From Faucicola osloensis_C (GTDB taxonomy: Bacteria > Pseudomonadota > Gammaproteobacteria > Pseudomonadales > Moraxellaceae): a DNA stretch of 59,151 nucleotides. Positions 15,976 to 24,339 of the stretch are shown piece after piece (position 1 is the stretch's first letter; every line of letters starts with the position of its first letter). Both the position numbers and the translations under genes were made by a program. Location: NCBI GenBank assembly GCA_019353055.1, contig JABAHL010000017.1, forward strand, positions 1 through 59,151, given 5' to 3'. The notes under the pieces were generated by a model that saw only the letters and a list, made by a program, of their open reading frames with translations, made no database searches and was not told the origin of the DNA.

Positions 15976-16251
15976 CTACTGTTTGACAGTTGATGGATAG
16001 CCAGCGTCCTCGGTTGCCTTGGTTAGCTTCTGGATATTGGTCTTCGCATCATCGTAGCTAACGATGGCTTCGCGTTTCTCGAAGACGATGCCTACTTTGC
16101 TGACACCATCGACTTTGGTGAGCGCCTTCTTTACAGTGATTGGGCAGGCTGCACAGGTCATACCTGACACAGAGAGCGTGACGGTTTGAGTGGTTGCCAA
16201 TGCAGGGGAAACAGCGGCTGCAAGAACCATAGAAACTAACAACTTTTTCAT
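15976..16251 (-). CDS. merP: Periplasmic mercury-binding protein MerP
   Basis: This 91-residue protein has a signal peptide (MKKLLVSMVLAAAVSPALA) and a single heavy-metal-associated domain with GMTCAAC. MerP captures Hg(II) in the periplasm and hands it to MerT. The start at 16251 is chosen because it begins a normal signal peptide; upstream in-frame codons run into merT. Confidence 0.95.
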   Translation of the reverse strand: MKKLLVSMVLAAAVSPALATTQTVTLSVSGMTCAACPITVKKALTKVDGVSKVGIVFEKREAIVSYDDAKTNIQKLTKATEDAGYPSTVKQ

Positions 16252-16264
16252 GATGAACTCCAGT

Positions 16265-16615
16265 CTAATAGAAAAATGGTACGACATAAGGAAAACCAAG
16301 TGCGATCAGTACCAGTACAGATACTCCCCAGAAAATGATCTTGTACGTGGTTCGTACCTGTGGGATCGCGCAGACTTCGTCTGGCTTGCAGGCTTGTACT
16401 GGTCGGAAAATTCGCCGCCAAGCGAAAAACATCGCCACCAGTGCCACGCCGATGAAAATCGGGCGGTACGGTTCCAATGCGGTTAAGTTCCCGATCCAAG
16501 CACCACTGAATCCCAATGCGACCAGAATCAGTGGACCTAAACAACAAGTAGATGCAAGGATCGCTGCCAATCCGCCAGCGAAAAGAGCACCGCGTCCATT
16601 TGGTGATTTAGACAT
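16265..16615 (-). CDS. merT: Mercuric ion transporter MerT
   Basis: This 116-residue inner-membrane protein has three hydrophobic segments. A vicinal Cys pair lies in the first (STCCLG) and a second Cys pair in the cytoplasmic loop (CKPDEVC), the classical MerT layout for passing Hg(II) inward. It is the first gene of the leftward mer operon, facing merR. Confidence 0.95.
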   Translation of the reverse strand: MSKSPNGRGALFAGGLAAILASTCCLGPLILVALGFSGAWIGNLTALEPYRPIFIGVALVAMFFAWRRIFRPVQACKPDEVCAIPQVRTTYKIIFWGVSVLVLIALGFPYVVPFFY

Positions 16616-16650
16616 AAGTTTCTCGTTTCAAATCTTGAGTGGATAGCGTA

Positions 16651-16681
16651 AGATTACCTCCGTAGTTATGTACGGAGTCAA
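16651..16681 (-). promoter_or_regulatory. mer operator-promoter
   Basis: On the minus strand the promoter reads TTGACT (complement of 16676-16681), then a 19-bp spacer and TAATCT (complement of 16651-16656). The spacer holds the dyad TCCGTA/TACGGA bound by MerR. A 19-bp spacer is the hallmark of MerR-activated promoters, which MerR-Hg underwinds to open. Confidence 0.93.
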
Positions 16682-16686
16682 GTGGT

Positions 16687-17094
16687 ATGCGAGATATTTT
16701 GGAGAACTTAACCATAGGCTCTTTTGCCAAGGTAGCTAAGGTCAATGTGGAGACCATTCGGTTTTACCAACGCAAAGGCTTATTGCCTGAGCCAGATAAG
16801 CCTTACGGCAGTATTCGTCGATATGGTGAGGCTGATGTGGCGCGAGTGAGGTTTGTAAAATCAGCCCAACGATTAGGCTTTAGTCTGGATGAAATTGCTG
16901 AATTACTCAGATTGGACGATGGTACCCACTGCGATGAAGTTAGTCATCTGGCCGAACACAAGCTCCAAGACGTCCGTGAAAAAATGGCCGATCTAACGCG
17001 TATGGAAGCAGTGCTGTCTGAGCTTGTATGTGCCTGCCATGCACAGGGGGAAAACGTTTCATGCCCGCTAATTGCAGCACTCCATGGAGAGTAA
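16687..17094 (+). CDS. merR: Mercury-responsive regulator MerR
   Basis: This 135-residue regulator has the MerR winged helix (NVETIRFYQRKGLL) followed by the dimerisation helix and the three Hg-binding cysteines expected of MerR (in THCDE, in CACHA and in VSCPL). It is divergent from merT across the operator-promoter and will both repress and, with Hg(II), activate it. Confidence 0.95.
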   Translation: MRDILENLTIGSFAKVAKVNVETIRFYQRKGLLPEPDKPYGSIRRYGEADVARVRFVKSAQRLGFSLDEIAELLRLDDGTHCDEVSHLAEHKLQDVREKMADLTRMEAVLSELVCACHAQGENVSCPLIAALHGE

Positions 17095-17129
17095 TATCTC
17101 TTTCAATCCTAGAATTTAGTAGTCGATAA

Positions 17130-17156
17130 ATTAGCAAACCTTCAACGATTGCTAAT
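17130..17156. other. Probable TnpI core recombination site
   Basis: A perfect 8-bp inverted repeat (ATTAGCAA and TTGCTAAT) is separated by 11 bp. It lies immediately upstream of the tyrosine recombinase gene, the layout of the core site used by TnpI in Tn4430-type elements to resolve cointegrates. Confidence 0.6.
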
Positions 17157-17177
17157 AAGAATATCAGGTGAGTATCC

Positions 17178-18259
17178 GTGACTAAACTAGATCAATATGT
17201 TCATGCCGCGACACGTGATAATACTCGTCGCAGTTATCAATCTGCTATTCGGCACTTTGAAACTGAATGGGGTGGCTTTCTACCTGCAACTGCCGATGGT
17301 GTTGCACGATACTTATACCAAACCCAAAAAATATAATAAGGTGCGTTTTACGCACCATTTTTGGCGAGATATAGCCAGCGGTGCATCGTATGCGTCCTAC
17401 ACAAGCAAGACTTTAACTATTGGGTTTGGTATTAGTTGATCATGTGGGATTGTTGTCGATCAATACACTAAGGCAACGGCTGGCTGCATTAGCGCAGTGG
17501 CATCTTGATCAAGGCTTTCCTGATCCCACAAAAGCCCCTATTGTGCGCAAGGTATTTCGCGGCATTCAAACCCTTCATCCCGCACAAGAAAAGCGAGCAA
17601 AACCATTTCAAATTGAGCAATTAAGGCTGGTTATAAATTGGCTTGATCAATCTATTGAATCGGCTAGACTTACGGATAGCCATGGCGACGTATTACGACA
17701 TACCCGCAATAAATCCATGCTCTTACTTGGATTTTGGCGTGGCTTCCGTGGTGATGAACTGACACGGTTGCACGTGGAACATGTTGAAATCGTCCCAAAT
17801 GAAGGGATGATCTGTTTTTTTCCTCAAACCAAAGGAGATCGCCAACTTAAAGGTACTCGTTTTAAAGCACCTGCATTATCTCAATTATGCCCCGTTACAG
17901 CATATACCGACTGGATTGAAGTCAGTGGCTTAACAAGCGGTGCCGTGTTTCGCTCTGTGAACCAATGGGGACATATCGGCCAAAACCGCCTGCACGAAGA
18001 TAGCCTTATTCCATTACTGCGTTCACTGTTTACAGAAGCAAAAATTGATTCGCCTATGCTTTATAGTGCTCATTCATTACGTCGTGGCTTTGCAAACTGG
18101 GCAACTTCCAATGGTTGGGATTTAAAAATGCTAATGGAATATGTAGGTTGGAAAAATATAAATTCAGCAATGCGTTATCTTGAAAGTGTCGATCCATTTG
18201 CGCAGCATCGTATTGAGTCAATGTTGACGCCTTCAGAGCAGTTGGTCACTCAATTATAG
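17178..18259 (+). pseudogene. tnpI: TnpI-like tyrosine recombinase disrupted by a MITE
   Basis: The gene starts at GTG (17178) with an AGGTGA site upstream and reads normally for 46 codons to ARYL, where a 116-bp MITE plus a 3-bp duplication is inserted. The added 119 bp shift the frame. Removing them restores a 320-residue tyrosine recombinase with the catalytic set visible downstream: Arg in GFWRGFRGDEL, HSLRRG, and the Tyr in AMRYLES. A truncated product could start at TTG 17420 inside the MITE, keeping the catalytic domain but losing much of the N-terminal DNA-binding region. Cointegrate resolution is probably impaired. Confidence 0.9.
17316..17431. mobile_element. 116-bp MITE, copy 1 (inside tnpI)
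   Basis: The element has terminal inverted repeats TACCAAACCCAA and is flanked by the direct repeat TTA (17313-17315 and 17432-17434). It carries an internal hairpin (GGTGCG/CGCACC) and no gene. By eye it is identical, in opposite orientation on the plasmid, to 55824-55939. A 3-bp TNA-type duplication suggests mobilisation by an IS5/IS1031-type transposase, which is not encoded here. Confidence 0.92.
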
Positions 18260-18298
18260 TCTTTGTATAAAATTTACCCAGATAAGAGGAAATAAAGC

Positions 18299-21262
18299 GT
18301 GACCAGCATTCATGAAACAGCTTATCCACGCTTTAAACAAGAATTGACCTCACGTGACCTACATGACATTTACACGCCAACAGCCGAAGAACTCAAATTT
18401 GTAAAAGGAATTACTCGTAGGGCACCAGCAAAGTTATATTTAATCATCTTACTCAAGACTGTACAGCGACTTGGATACTTTCCAATGCTCGCTGAAATAC
18501 CGCCTGTCATCATAGCCTTTCTGAACAAAAAATTAGATTTACGAATAATCCCTATGCGTGATCTACTAGCCGAAGAAAAGTCCGATTTTCGTCAACGTTC
18601 CATGGAGGCAATTCGATCTTACTTAAACATTAAACCAATTTCCTCTGAAACATCAGCCGCCACAGAGCAAGCTGCGACTTTAGCGGCGCAAACCAAACAA
18701 GAATTGGCAGATATCATCAATGTTATTATTGAAGAGCTCATTCGACAACGTTTTGAACTTCCAGCCTTTAGTACACTAAATCGAAGCGCCCAGCGTATTC
18801 GTAATCAAGTCAATGAGCGCTATTTCCGAAGTTTGACGGATGCACTTTCTCCACAAATAATCGACCAGTTTGATACGATGCTCATCGTTGCACCAGACCA
18901 AACATTCAGCGGTTGGCAACAATTAAAACAAGAACCAAAGAAGCCTACGAATAGTGAGGTTCGACAATATCTAGACCATGTTGCTTGGTTGAAAACTTAT
19001 TCAGTTGACCTCCCCGAAGTGACTCATATTCCTGTGGTTAAACGTAACCAATATATGCATGAAGCACGGGCACTGGAAGCTGGTGATTTAAGGAATACTC
19101 AGAAAAATAAACGTTATGCGCTGATGGTGATTTTATTTCATACACAGTTGAGTCGAGTGCTTGATGATGCGGTTGAGATGTTTGTGCGTAAGTTACGAAA
19201 ACTGCATTCTGGTGCTGAAGAAAAACTCCAGCAATATTATTTAGAACATCAAAAACGGGCAGAAAAACTGGTCTCACAATTACGGGATGTATTAGAAGCT
19301 TTTCAAGAAGGTGAATCGGATCAAGAACGCGGTCAACGTGTTGCAGCGGCCATGCATAGTGAGCCAGCACTCCTCTTAGCTGAATGCGAAGAGCACATGG
19401 CATACGCTGGCAATAACTACCTACCATTTATGGTTGTACCCTATCAAAATCAGCGGCCATTTCTACTCAACTGTTTGAGTTTACTTGACCTGAAGTCAAC
19501 GTCTGCGGATTTATCGTTAATTAATGCGATTCATTTTGTCCTTGCTCATCGACAAAGTCACAAACTATGGCTGCCACTTACAGGAACTGATATTAGTCTC
19601 AAATGGATTCCAGAGAAATGGCGAAAATTAGTGACAGGCCAACGATCTGGTGCGGTCGTAGAAGTAAACCGTAAGTATTTTGAGCTCTGTGTGCTAACCG
19701 AAACAATGCGGGAATTGCAATCTGGTGATCTTTATGTGTCAAATAGTGATCAATATAGCGATTACAGAGATCAATTAGTAGACTGGGAAACGTATCAAAC
19801 TCAAGTCGCTGAATATGGTGAAATGCTAAATATTTCAACCGAACCAAAAGAATTTGTTGAGGGATTGAAAGTTTGGCTGTCTGATACTGCATCGCGCGTT
19901 GATCAAGGTTTTCCAAAAAATGAGCATGTTGACCTAAATGGTACCGAACTTATTTTGCGGAAACAACATTCTGATACAAAGCCCGCTGCGCTTGATTATG
20001 TAGACAAACAGTTAGCTTCTCGATTACCTGAGAAAAATATCCTCGATATTTTAGTAGAAGCAGAAGGCTGGTTGGATCTTCATGAACAATTTGGCCCACT
20101 CTCTGGATTTGAAGCAAAAATAGATGATCCCCGTAAGCGCTTTGTCACAACATTGTTTTGTTATGGCTGTAATTTAGGCCCAACTCAAACCGCTCGTTCA
20201 GTTAAAGGAATTAGCCGAAAACAAGTTGCTTGGCTTAACCTGCATCATATGACTGGGGAGCGTCTGGAAAAAGCGATTGTTCAAGTCATCAATGCGTACA
20301 ATAAATTCTTGTTACCCAAATACTGGGGCACAGGGAAAAGTGCTTCCGCTGATGGCACAAAGTGGAATATGTATGAACAAAACCTGCTGTCTGAGTATCA
20401 TATTCGCTATGGCGGATACGGTGGTATAGGCTACTACCATGTCTCAGATATGTATATTGCGTTATTCAGCCACTTCATTCCATGCGGTGTTTACGAGGCG
20501 ATTTACATTCTTGATGGTTTGATTAAGAATGAATCCGATATTCAGCCAGACACCTTGCATGGCGACACACACGCACAAAGCGCACCTGTATTTGGATTGG
20601 CTTATCTACTGGGTATAAACTTAATGCCACGGATTCGTAATCTTAAAAAATTAGTGTTCTTCAAACCTGATCGTAGCGTGCGATATGAACATATCAACGG
20701 ATTGTTTAGCGAAGCGGTTAATTGGGAGCTCATAGAAACTCATTTGCCAGATATGCTCAGAATTGCTTTATCAATCAAAGCTGGAAAAATTACCCCTTCA
20801 ACCATATTGCGTCGCCTTGGAACAGCAAGCCGCAAAAATAAATTATATTTTGCCTTCCGCGAACTGGGAAGAGTGGTGCGAACTGAATTTTTACTGAAAT
20901 ATATCGGTGATGTTGAGTTGCGCAAAACCATCAATGCTGCAACCAACAAAAGTGAAGAATTTAATCAGTTTATAAAATGGCTGTTTTTTGGTAATCAGGG
21001 TGTAATTGCCGAGAATGTACGCCATGAGCAACGCAAAGTTGTTAAATACAATCAGTTGGTTGCTAATTTAGCTATCTTACATAACGTTGAAGCAATGACG
21101 GGATCATTGAAAAAAATGCAGGAAGAGGGCGTTCCGATCAATGAAGAGATACTGGCAGGTTTAGCACCATATCGCACAGAGCACATTAATCGCTATGGTG
21201 ATTACACGCTGAACTTAGATCAGAAAGTCCCACCAATGAATTATAAAATCCGCATTTTATAG
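18299..21262 (+). CDS. tnpA: Tn3-family transposase TnpA
   Basis: This 987-residue transposase has the length and composition of Tn3-family TnpA. Probable catalytic acidic residues are visible in SADGTKWN (Asp), LHGDTHAQS (Asp) and GLFSEAVNWEL (Glu). It starts at GTG (18299) with AGAGGAAA upstream, 39 bp after tnpI, and ends 27 bp before the right inverted repeat. The frame is intact, so cointegrate formation should still be possible. Confidence 0.95.
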   Translation: MTSIHETAYPRFKQELTSRDLHDIYTPTAEELKFVKGITRRAPAKLYLIILLKTVQRLGYFPMLAEIPPVIIAFLNKKLDLRIIPMRDLLAEEKSDFRQRSMEAIRSYLNIKPISSETSAATEQAATLAAQTKQELADIINVIIEELIRQRFELPAFSTLNRSAQRIRNQVNERYFRSLTDALSPQIIDQFDTMLIVAPDQTFSGWQQLKQEPKKPTNSEVRQYLDHVAWLKTYSVDLPEVTHIPVVKRNQYMHEARALEAGDLRNTQKNKRYALMVILFHTQLSRVLDDAVEMFVRKLRKLHSGAEEKLQQYYLEHQKRAEKLVSQLRDVLEAFQEGESDQERGQRVAAAMHSEPALLLAECEEHMAYAGNNYLPFMVVPYQNQRPFLLNCLSLLDLKSTSADLSLINAIHFVLAHRQSHKLWLPLTGTDISLKWIPEKWRKLVTGQRSGAVVEVNRKYFELCVLTETMRELQSGDLYVSNSDQYSDYRDQLVDWETYQTQVAEYGEMLNISTEPKEFVEGLKVWLSDTASRVDQGFPKNEHVDLNGTELILRKQHSDTKPAALDYVDKQLASRLPEKNILDILVEAEGWLDLHEQFGPLSGFEAKIDDPRKRFVTTLFCYGCNLGPTQTARSVKGISRKQVAWLNLHHMTGERLEKAIVQVINAYNKFLLPKYWGTGKSASADGTKWNMYEQNLLSEYHIRYGGYGGIGYYHVSDMYIALFSHFIPCGVYEAIYILDGLIKNESDIQPDTLHGDTHAQSAPVFGLAYLLGINLMPRIRNLKKLVFFKPDRSVRYEHINGLFSEAVNWELIETHLPDMLRIALSIKAGKITPSTILRRLGTASRKNKLYFAFRELGRVVRTEFLLKYIGDVELRKTINAATNKSEEFNQFIKWLFFGNQGVIAENVRHEQRKVVKYNQLVANLAILHNVEAMTGSLKKMQEEGVPINEEILAGLAPYRTEHINRYGDYTLNLDQKVPPMNYKIRIL

Positions 21263-21288
21263 GATAATATTCAATAGGTTATACTTGT

Positions 21289-21329
21289 TTTTGCGGAATT
21301 TTACGCGAATCCCAGCCGACCCTCTGGTT
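21289..21329. repeat. Right inverted repeat and target duplication of the Tn
   Basis: The 36-bp right inverted repeat (21289-21324) is followed by the second TGGTT copy (21325-21329), matching 12092-12096. Confidence 0.92.
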
Positions 21330-21440
21330 GGCATCGAAATTGCCTTTTATTAGACTAGGGTTGTTTTCAAGCCGCCACAGCCTATAACTGGCAGATTCAT
21401 CAATTTGTGCTTTAATTGCCTTAATTTCGTCTTCCGTCAT
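21330..21440 (-). pseudogene. Fic toxin, 5' part (37 codons) beyond the transposon
   Basis: The frame starts at ATG 21440, overlapping the antitoxin stop as ATGA, and encodes MTEDEIKAIK and onward to the transposon end. Codon 37 joins in frame to 12096 on the other side of the element when one TGGTT copy is removed. This proves that the insertion split one gene and that the toxin and antitoxin were translationally coupled. Confidence 0.88.
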
Positions 21441-21649
21441 GCTGGAGGTAGACCTTTAGCAATGCGCATTAAACCTTTAAATGTAGCTTCCTCAGAACGC
21501 TTTCCTTTAAAATATAACTCCATCCACTGTTGGGCTAAAGAGTTGGGTTTAACTCCTTCTAGTTGTGAGCTAACCATAGCCCGTTCCCATGCTTTTCTAC
21601 GTCGAGCTTCTTCAATTTGTGAAATTAATTTTTCTAAAATTTCTTGCAT
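21437..21649 (-). CDS. VbhA-like Fic antitoxin
   Basis: This 70-residue helical protein contains SSQLEG (about residues 30-35), the (S/T)xxxE(G/N) inhibitory motif of class I Fic antitoxins, whose Glu blocks ATP binding in the partner Fic protein. It is followed by the conserved tail around GLMRIAKGLPP. The gene is intact and overlaps the start of the fic gene by ATGA, but the toxin is now split, so the antitoxin is probably an orphan. Confidence 0.85.
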   Translation of the reverse strand: MQEILEKLISQIEEARRRKAWERAMVSSQLEGVKPNSLAQQWMELYFKGKRSEEATFKGLMRIAKGLPPA

Positions 21650-21691
21650 GAATATTTCCTATATGTTCTTTTTGGAGTAGCCTAAGCAAAT

Positions 21692-22048
21692 TTATTGCTG
21701 TTTCTCATCAGCATAACTATTAATGACAGCTATGATTTTAGAAAGATTATCAAAATTTTGTTTGGCGTTGGTAACTTTTTCACGGTAATTATTAATCGAT
21801 GAGTCCTTAGACATTTCTTCGGCCATAATTGTAGTGATTTTTAATCGCTCTTCTCTACTCATATTTAACAAATCAGCAATTTTCACCAAATTGTGTCTAC
21901 TATAAGATTGCGCTAAATAGTTGAAATCAGCAACGCATAGTCCTTCAACTGATAAACCTCTTTCAAAAGAAATATTATATTTTTTAGCAATTAAATCTTC
22001 TTTACTGTTATTTTTTTTTGATTTATTTAAAAATCCAAATAATGCCAT
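21692..22048 (-). CDS. Hypothetical 118-aa protein
   Basis: I do not recognise this protein. It has a basic N terminus (FLNKSKKNNSKEDL), a central region with ADFNYLAQSYSRHNLVKIADLLNMS and a helical, Asn/Lys-rich C terminus. It lies between the second Rep-like gene and the Fic antitoxin in the same direction, with 40-50 bp gaps, so it may belong to one transcript. Confidence 0.55.
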   Translation of the reverse strand: MALFGFLNKSKKNNSKEDLIAKKYNISFERGLSVEGLCVADFNYLAQSYSRHNLVKIADLLNMSREERLKITTIMAEEMSKDSSINNYREKVTNAKQNFDNLSKIIAVINSYADEKQQ

Positions 22049-22095
22049 TTTAAAATTCGCTCCATGTATGCAACAGAATCATAGTTAGATAAAAC

Positions 22096-22857
22096 CTAAT
22101 AAATATTATCATTATTTGATATTTTTCCGGAACTATTATTTGAGAGTAAAAATCGCAAACTTTGTTTGCTAAATTGAATTTTTTTATCCTCAATTAACGT
22201 GAATGTCAGCTTTTCCCCACTAATCTTGCTGATTTCTTGAACAGCGGGCTCAAGACAATGTCGAATGAACTCGTTAGGACTTTGACTATAAGCATCAGTG
22301 TTTTCTGTCAATAATACAGTTCGTAGCTGTTCAATTTTATAAATATGTTTTTGCCCTGAACCACGTCCTAGAAGTAACATTTCTTGTAAACGTGGTGTGT
22401 ATTTCGAATTTGCTTTTGCTAAAGAAGCAATGTCATAACCATATTTGTCAAATTTTCTTAGAACCACTTCTAACAATGGCACAATTTGAGAATTAAATTG
22501 ATATGATATGAACCCATTTTTATATTCAAGTTGGCTAAAAATTTTTGCGGTAAGTTCTACTTGATTGGGTGATAGTTCTTCAGGCTTACTATTCCAAAAT
22601 AGCAGAAGATTGTCCCGCCTGGCTGAAAATGCTTTACAAGGCGTACAGAAACTTCCAGTTTCTTTATCTAATTTTTGTGCCAATTCGAACGTAATATAGA
22701 GCTCTAAAAGATCTTTTTTTGCAGATGTTAGACCTTTATTATGCTTAAATGCTGATTTTAATAAGTATAGAAAAATACGGTGCTCACTTAATGATAAATT
22801 GTTACGGAAACCAAAAAGTGCGGTATCTTTTTCAGGAATATTTATAGTTTTCTTCAA
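22096..22857 (-). CDS. Second Rep_3-like initiator protein
   Basis: This 253-residue protein has the two winged-helix domains of Rep_3 initiators: an N-terminal LSLSEHRIFLYLLKSA segment, then YQFNSQIVPLLEVVLRKFDKYGYDIASLAK with YTPRLQEMLLLG, close to the family's F-t-x-Y and S-Y-x-R-L-Y-E-L-L pattern. It differs clearly from the 448-residue initiator at 3734 and has no iteron array next to it. It may be a relic of a second replicon from a cointegrate, or a Rep-like regulator. Confidence 0.65.
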   Translation of the reverse strand: MKKTINIPEKDTALFGFRNNLSLSEHRIFLYLLKSAFKHNKGLTSAKKDLLELYITFELAQKLDKETGSFCTPCKAFSARRDNLLLFWNSKPEELSPNQVELTAKIFSQLEYKNGFISYQFNSQIVPLLEVVLRKFDKYGYDIASLAKANSKYTPRLQEMLLLGRGSGQKHIYKIEQLRTVLLTENTDAYSQSPNEFIRHCLEPAVQEISKISGEKLTFTLIEDKKIQFSKQSLRFLLSNNSSGKISNNDNIY

Positions 22858-23031
22858 TTTTTAGCCTTCTATTCGTTGGATCGGGTCGATAAACAACCTA
22901 TAGAATATATTATTTATTACTCTCTTGAGGCTCATACTTGACAGTATTTATTAGTAAATTTCTTAAAAAATATTTTTTATCCAGCTATTTTTAATTTTAT
23001 TGATCTCCTGCGCATGTACTAATCAATAAAA

Positions 23032-24339
23032 TTAGGCCTCTAATTCATCTATAATCCATTTTGTCCAAGACCGGACAGTTGATGCGCGTCTTTTAAAGGT
23101 ATCATCTGAACCTATACTATTTATGCTATTTTTTATAATCTCAACAATTCTAGCTGTATCTGGCTGATAGCCTGTTTTCAACCATTCCTGCAAAACTTGC
23201 TTAAATACTGTACCTCTTAAAATAAGTTTAGCGAATTCAATCTGTCTTAGCCCTAAGCTTTGATTAAATACTTGTGTACCAAGGAGTGTTAGATAATATT
23301 TCATATCCTCATGTCGACTTATCAGTCCTAAATAACAAGCAGCATTTGCATAGTAGTCACTCTGTCTACTATCAAAATCATAATTCATGGTGATATCTTC
23401 CTTGGATAAACTACCACGTTCATGAATTAATTCGCACAAGTTAATAACTCTTGGAAAACTATTAGCTTGAGGGAATGGTATGCCGGGTGGTTCAGGATAA
23501 TTTAAGATTTCACTAATTAATATTTTCTGCAACAATTCCATATTAAAGGTGATACTTGAATCCTGAATCGTGTACCGCTTATGATCTATAAGTACTAATG
23601 AGTTGTAATCATTTATCGAACTGAATTGATATTCACGTAAATCAAAAATTCCATTAGTATAAGTAAGAAACACCGGTCGAACGCGCTTACGTATTTTGCT
23701 CTGCCAAAGGCGATAAGGATAATAAAGTTGTCGAATTAGGAAGTCGTCTGATATGTAGTTCTTTGCTTCAATCAAAATAAGAGAATTATCGCCTTCATAG
23801 CCGCCATCGATTTCTAATTGTGAATTATTAACTTGTATGTTTAATGCAGTAGCACTTCTTTTTTGCCTAATATTGAAATTAAATATAGAAGAGCTCATAC
23901 GGCCACTAACTGTAGGCAATAGATTTTCTTCACAACTAAAATGACTAAGTATAGTTGAAACATAAGCACAATTGATGGCAGTCGCTTCACTACTAATGTC
24001 ATGGTAGTTTAGGCTTTCTAAAGGCCTAGGGAAATCTAAAGGGATTATGGGAACCGAGTCAGCGGCAGTATTAAAGTTATGAAAGGTTTCAAAGGCTCCT
24101 ATAATATAGGAACCTCGTGTAATAGGCAGTATTGATAAATGATTCTTACTGAAAATTTTTGGCAAATTAGACTGATTATCGAACTTTGTCATTAACCTTG
24201 GTTCACGAACCGTCTTAATTAGATTAGCTGAGATCTCAAAAAACCCCTTTTTTTGTACACTATCAAGAATGCTATGCCGGTCAAATAGAATTTCCCAGGC
24301 AGTATCATTTTGTGATAGTTTATTTTTTAGATTTGCCAT
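23032..24339 (-). CDS. Putative type II restriction endonuclease (PD-(D/E)XK)
   Basis: This 435-residue protein overlaps the end of the adjacent adenine methyltransferase gene by 20 bp. A nuclease core is visible at about residues 170-200: QLEIDGGYEGDNSLIL followed by IEAKN, i.e. an acidic residue then ExK. This with the genetic pairing identifies it as the probable cognate endonuclease. The C-terminal half (residues 270-435) looks like a helical DNA-binding region. The recognition site cannot be read from sequence. An in-frame and complete gene suggests an active system that also promotes plasmid maintenance. Confidence 0.7.
   Translation of the reverse strand: MANLKNKLSQNDTAWEILFDRHSILDSVQKKGFFEISANLIKTVREPRLMTKFDNQSNLPKIFSKNHLSILPITRGSYIIGAFETFHNFNTAADSVPIIPLDFPRPLESLNYHDISSEATAINCAYVSTILSHFSCEENLLPTVSGRMSSSIFNFNIRQKRSATALNIQVNNSQLEIDGGYEGDNSLILIEAKNYISDDFLIRQLYYPYRLWQSKIRKRVRPVFLTYTNGIFDLREYQFSSINDYNSLVLIDHKRYTIQDSSITFNMELLQKILISEILNYPEPPGIPFPQANSFPRVINLCELIHERGSLSKEDITMNYDFDSRQSDYYANAACYLGLISRHEDMKYYLTLLGTQVFNQSLGLRQIEFAKLILRGTVFKQVLQEWLKTGYQPDTARIVEIIKNSINSIGSDDTFKRRASTVRSWTKWIIDELEA

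Larger units (their letters stand above)
12097..21324. mobile_element. Tn3-family mercury resistance transposon (9228 bp)
   Basis: The ends are inverted repeats of 36 bp with one mismatch (12097-12132 and 21289-21324; outer bases GAGGGTCGGCTGGGATTCG). They are flanked by the 5-bp duplication TGGTT (12092-12096 and 21325-21329), as Tn3-family insertion produces. Contents are a KfrA-like gene, merB, merA, a 32-aa peptide gene, merP, merT, merR, a tyrosine recombinase gene with its core site, and tnpA. A TnpI-type recombinase with a 987-residue transposase recalls the Tn4430 branch. The target was a fic gene. The mer genes are visibly richer in G+C than the plasmid backbone, which fits separate origins. 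Confidence 0.93.

Noticed and set aside
17197..17439. 80-codon open frame spanning the start of tnpI
   Set aside because: It is in a different frame from the recombinase and is created by the MITE insertion; the protein resembles nothing.
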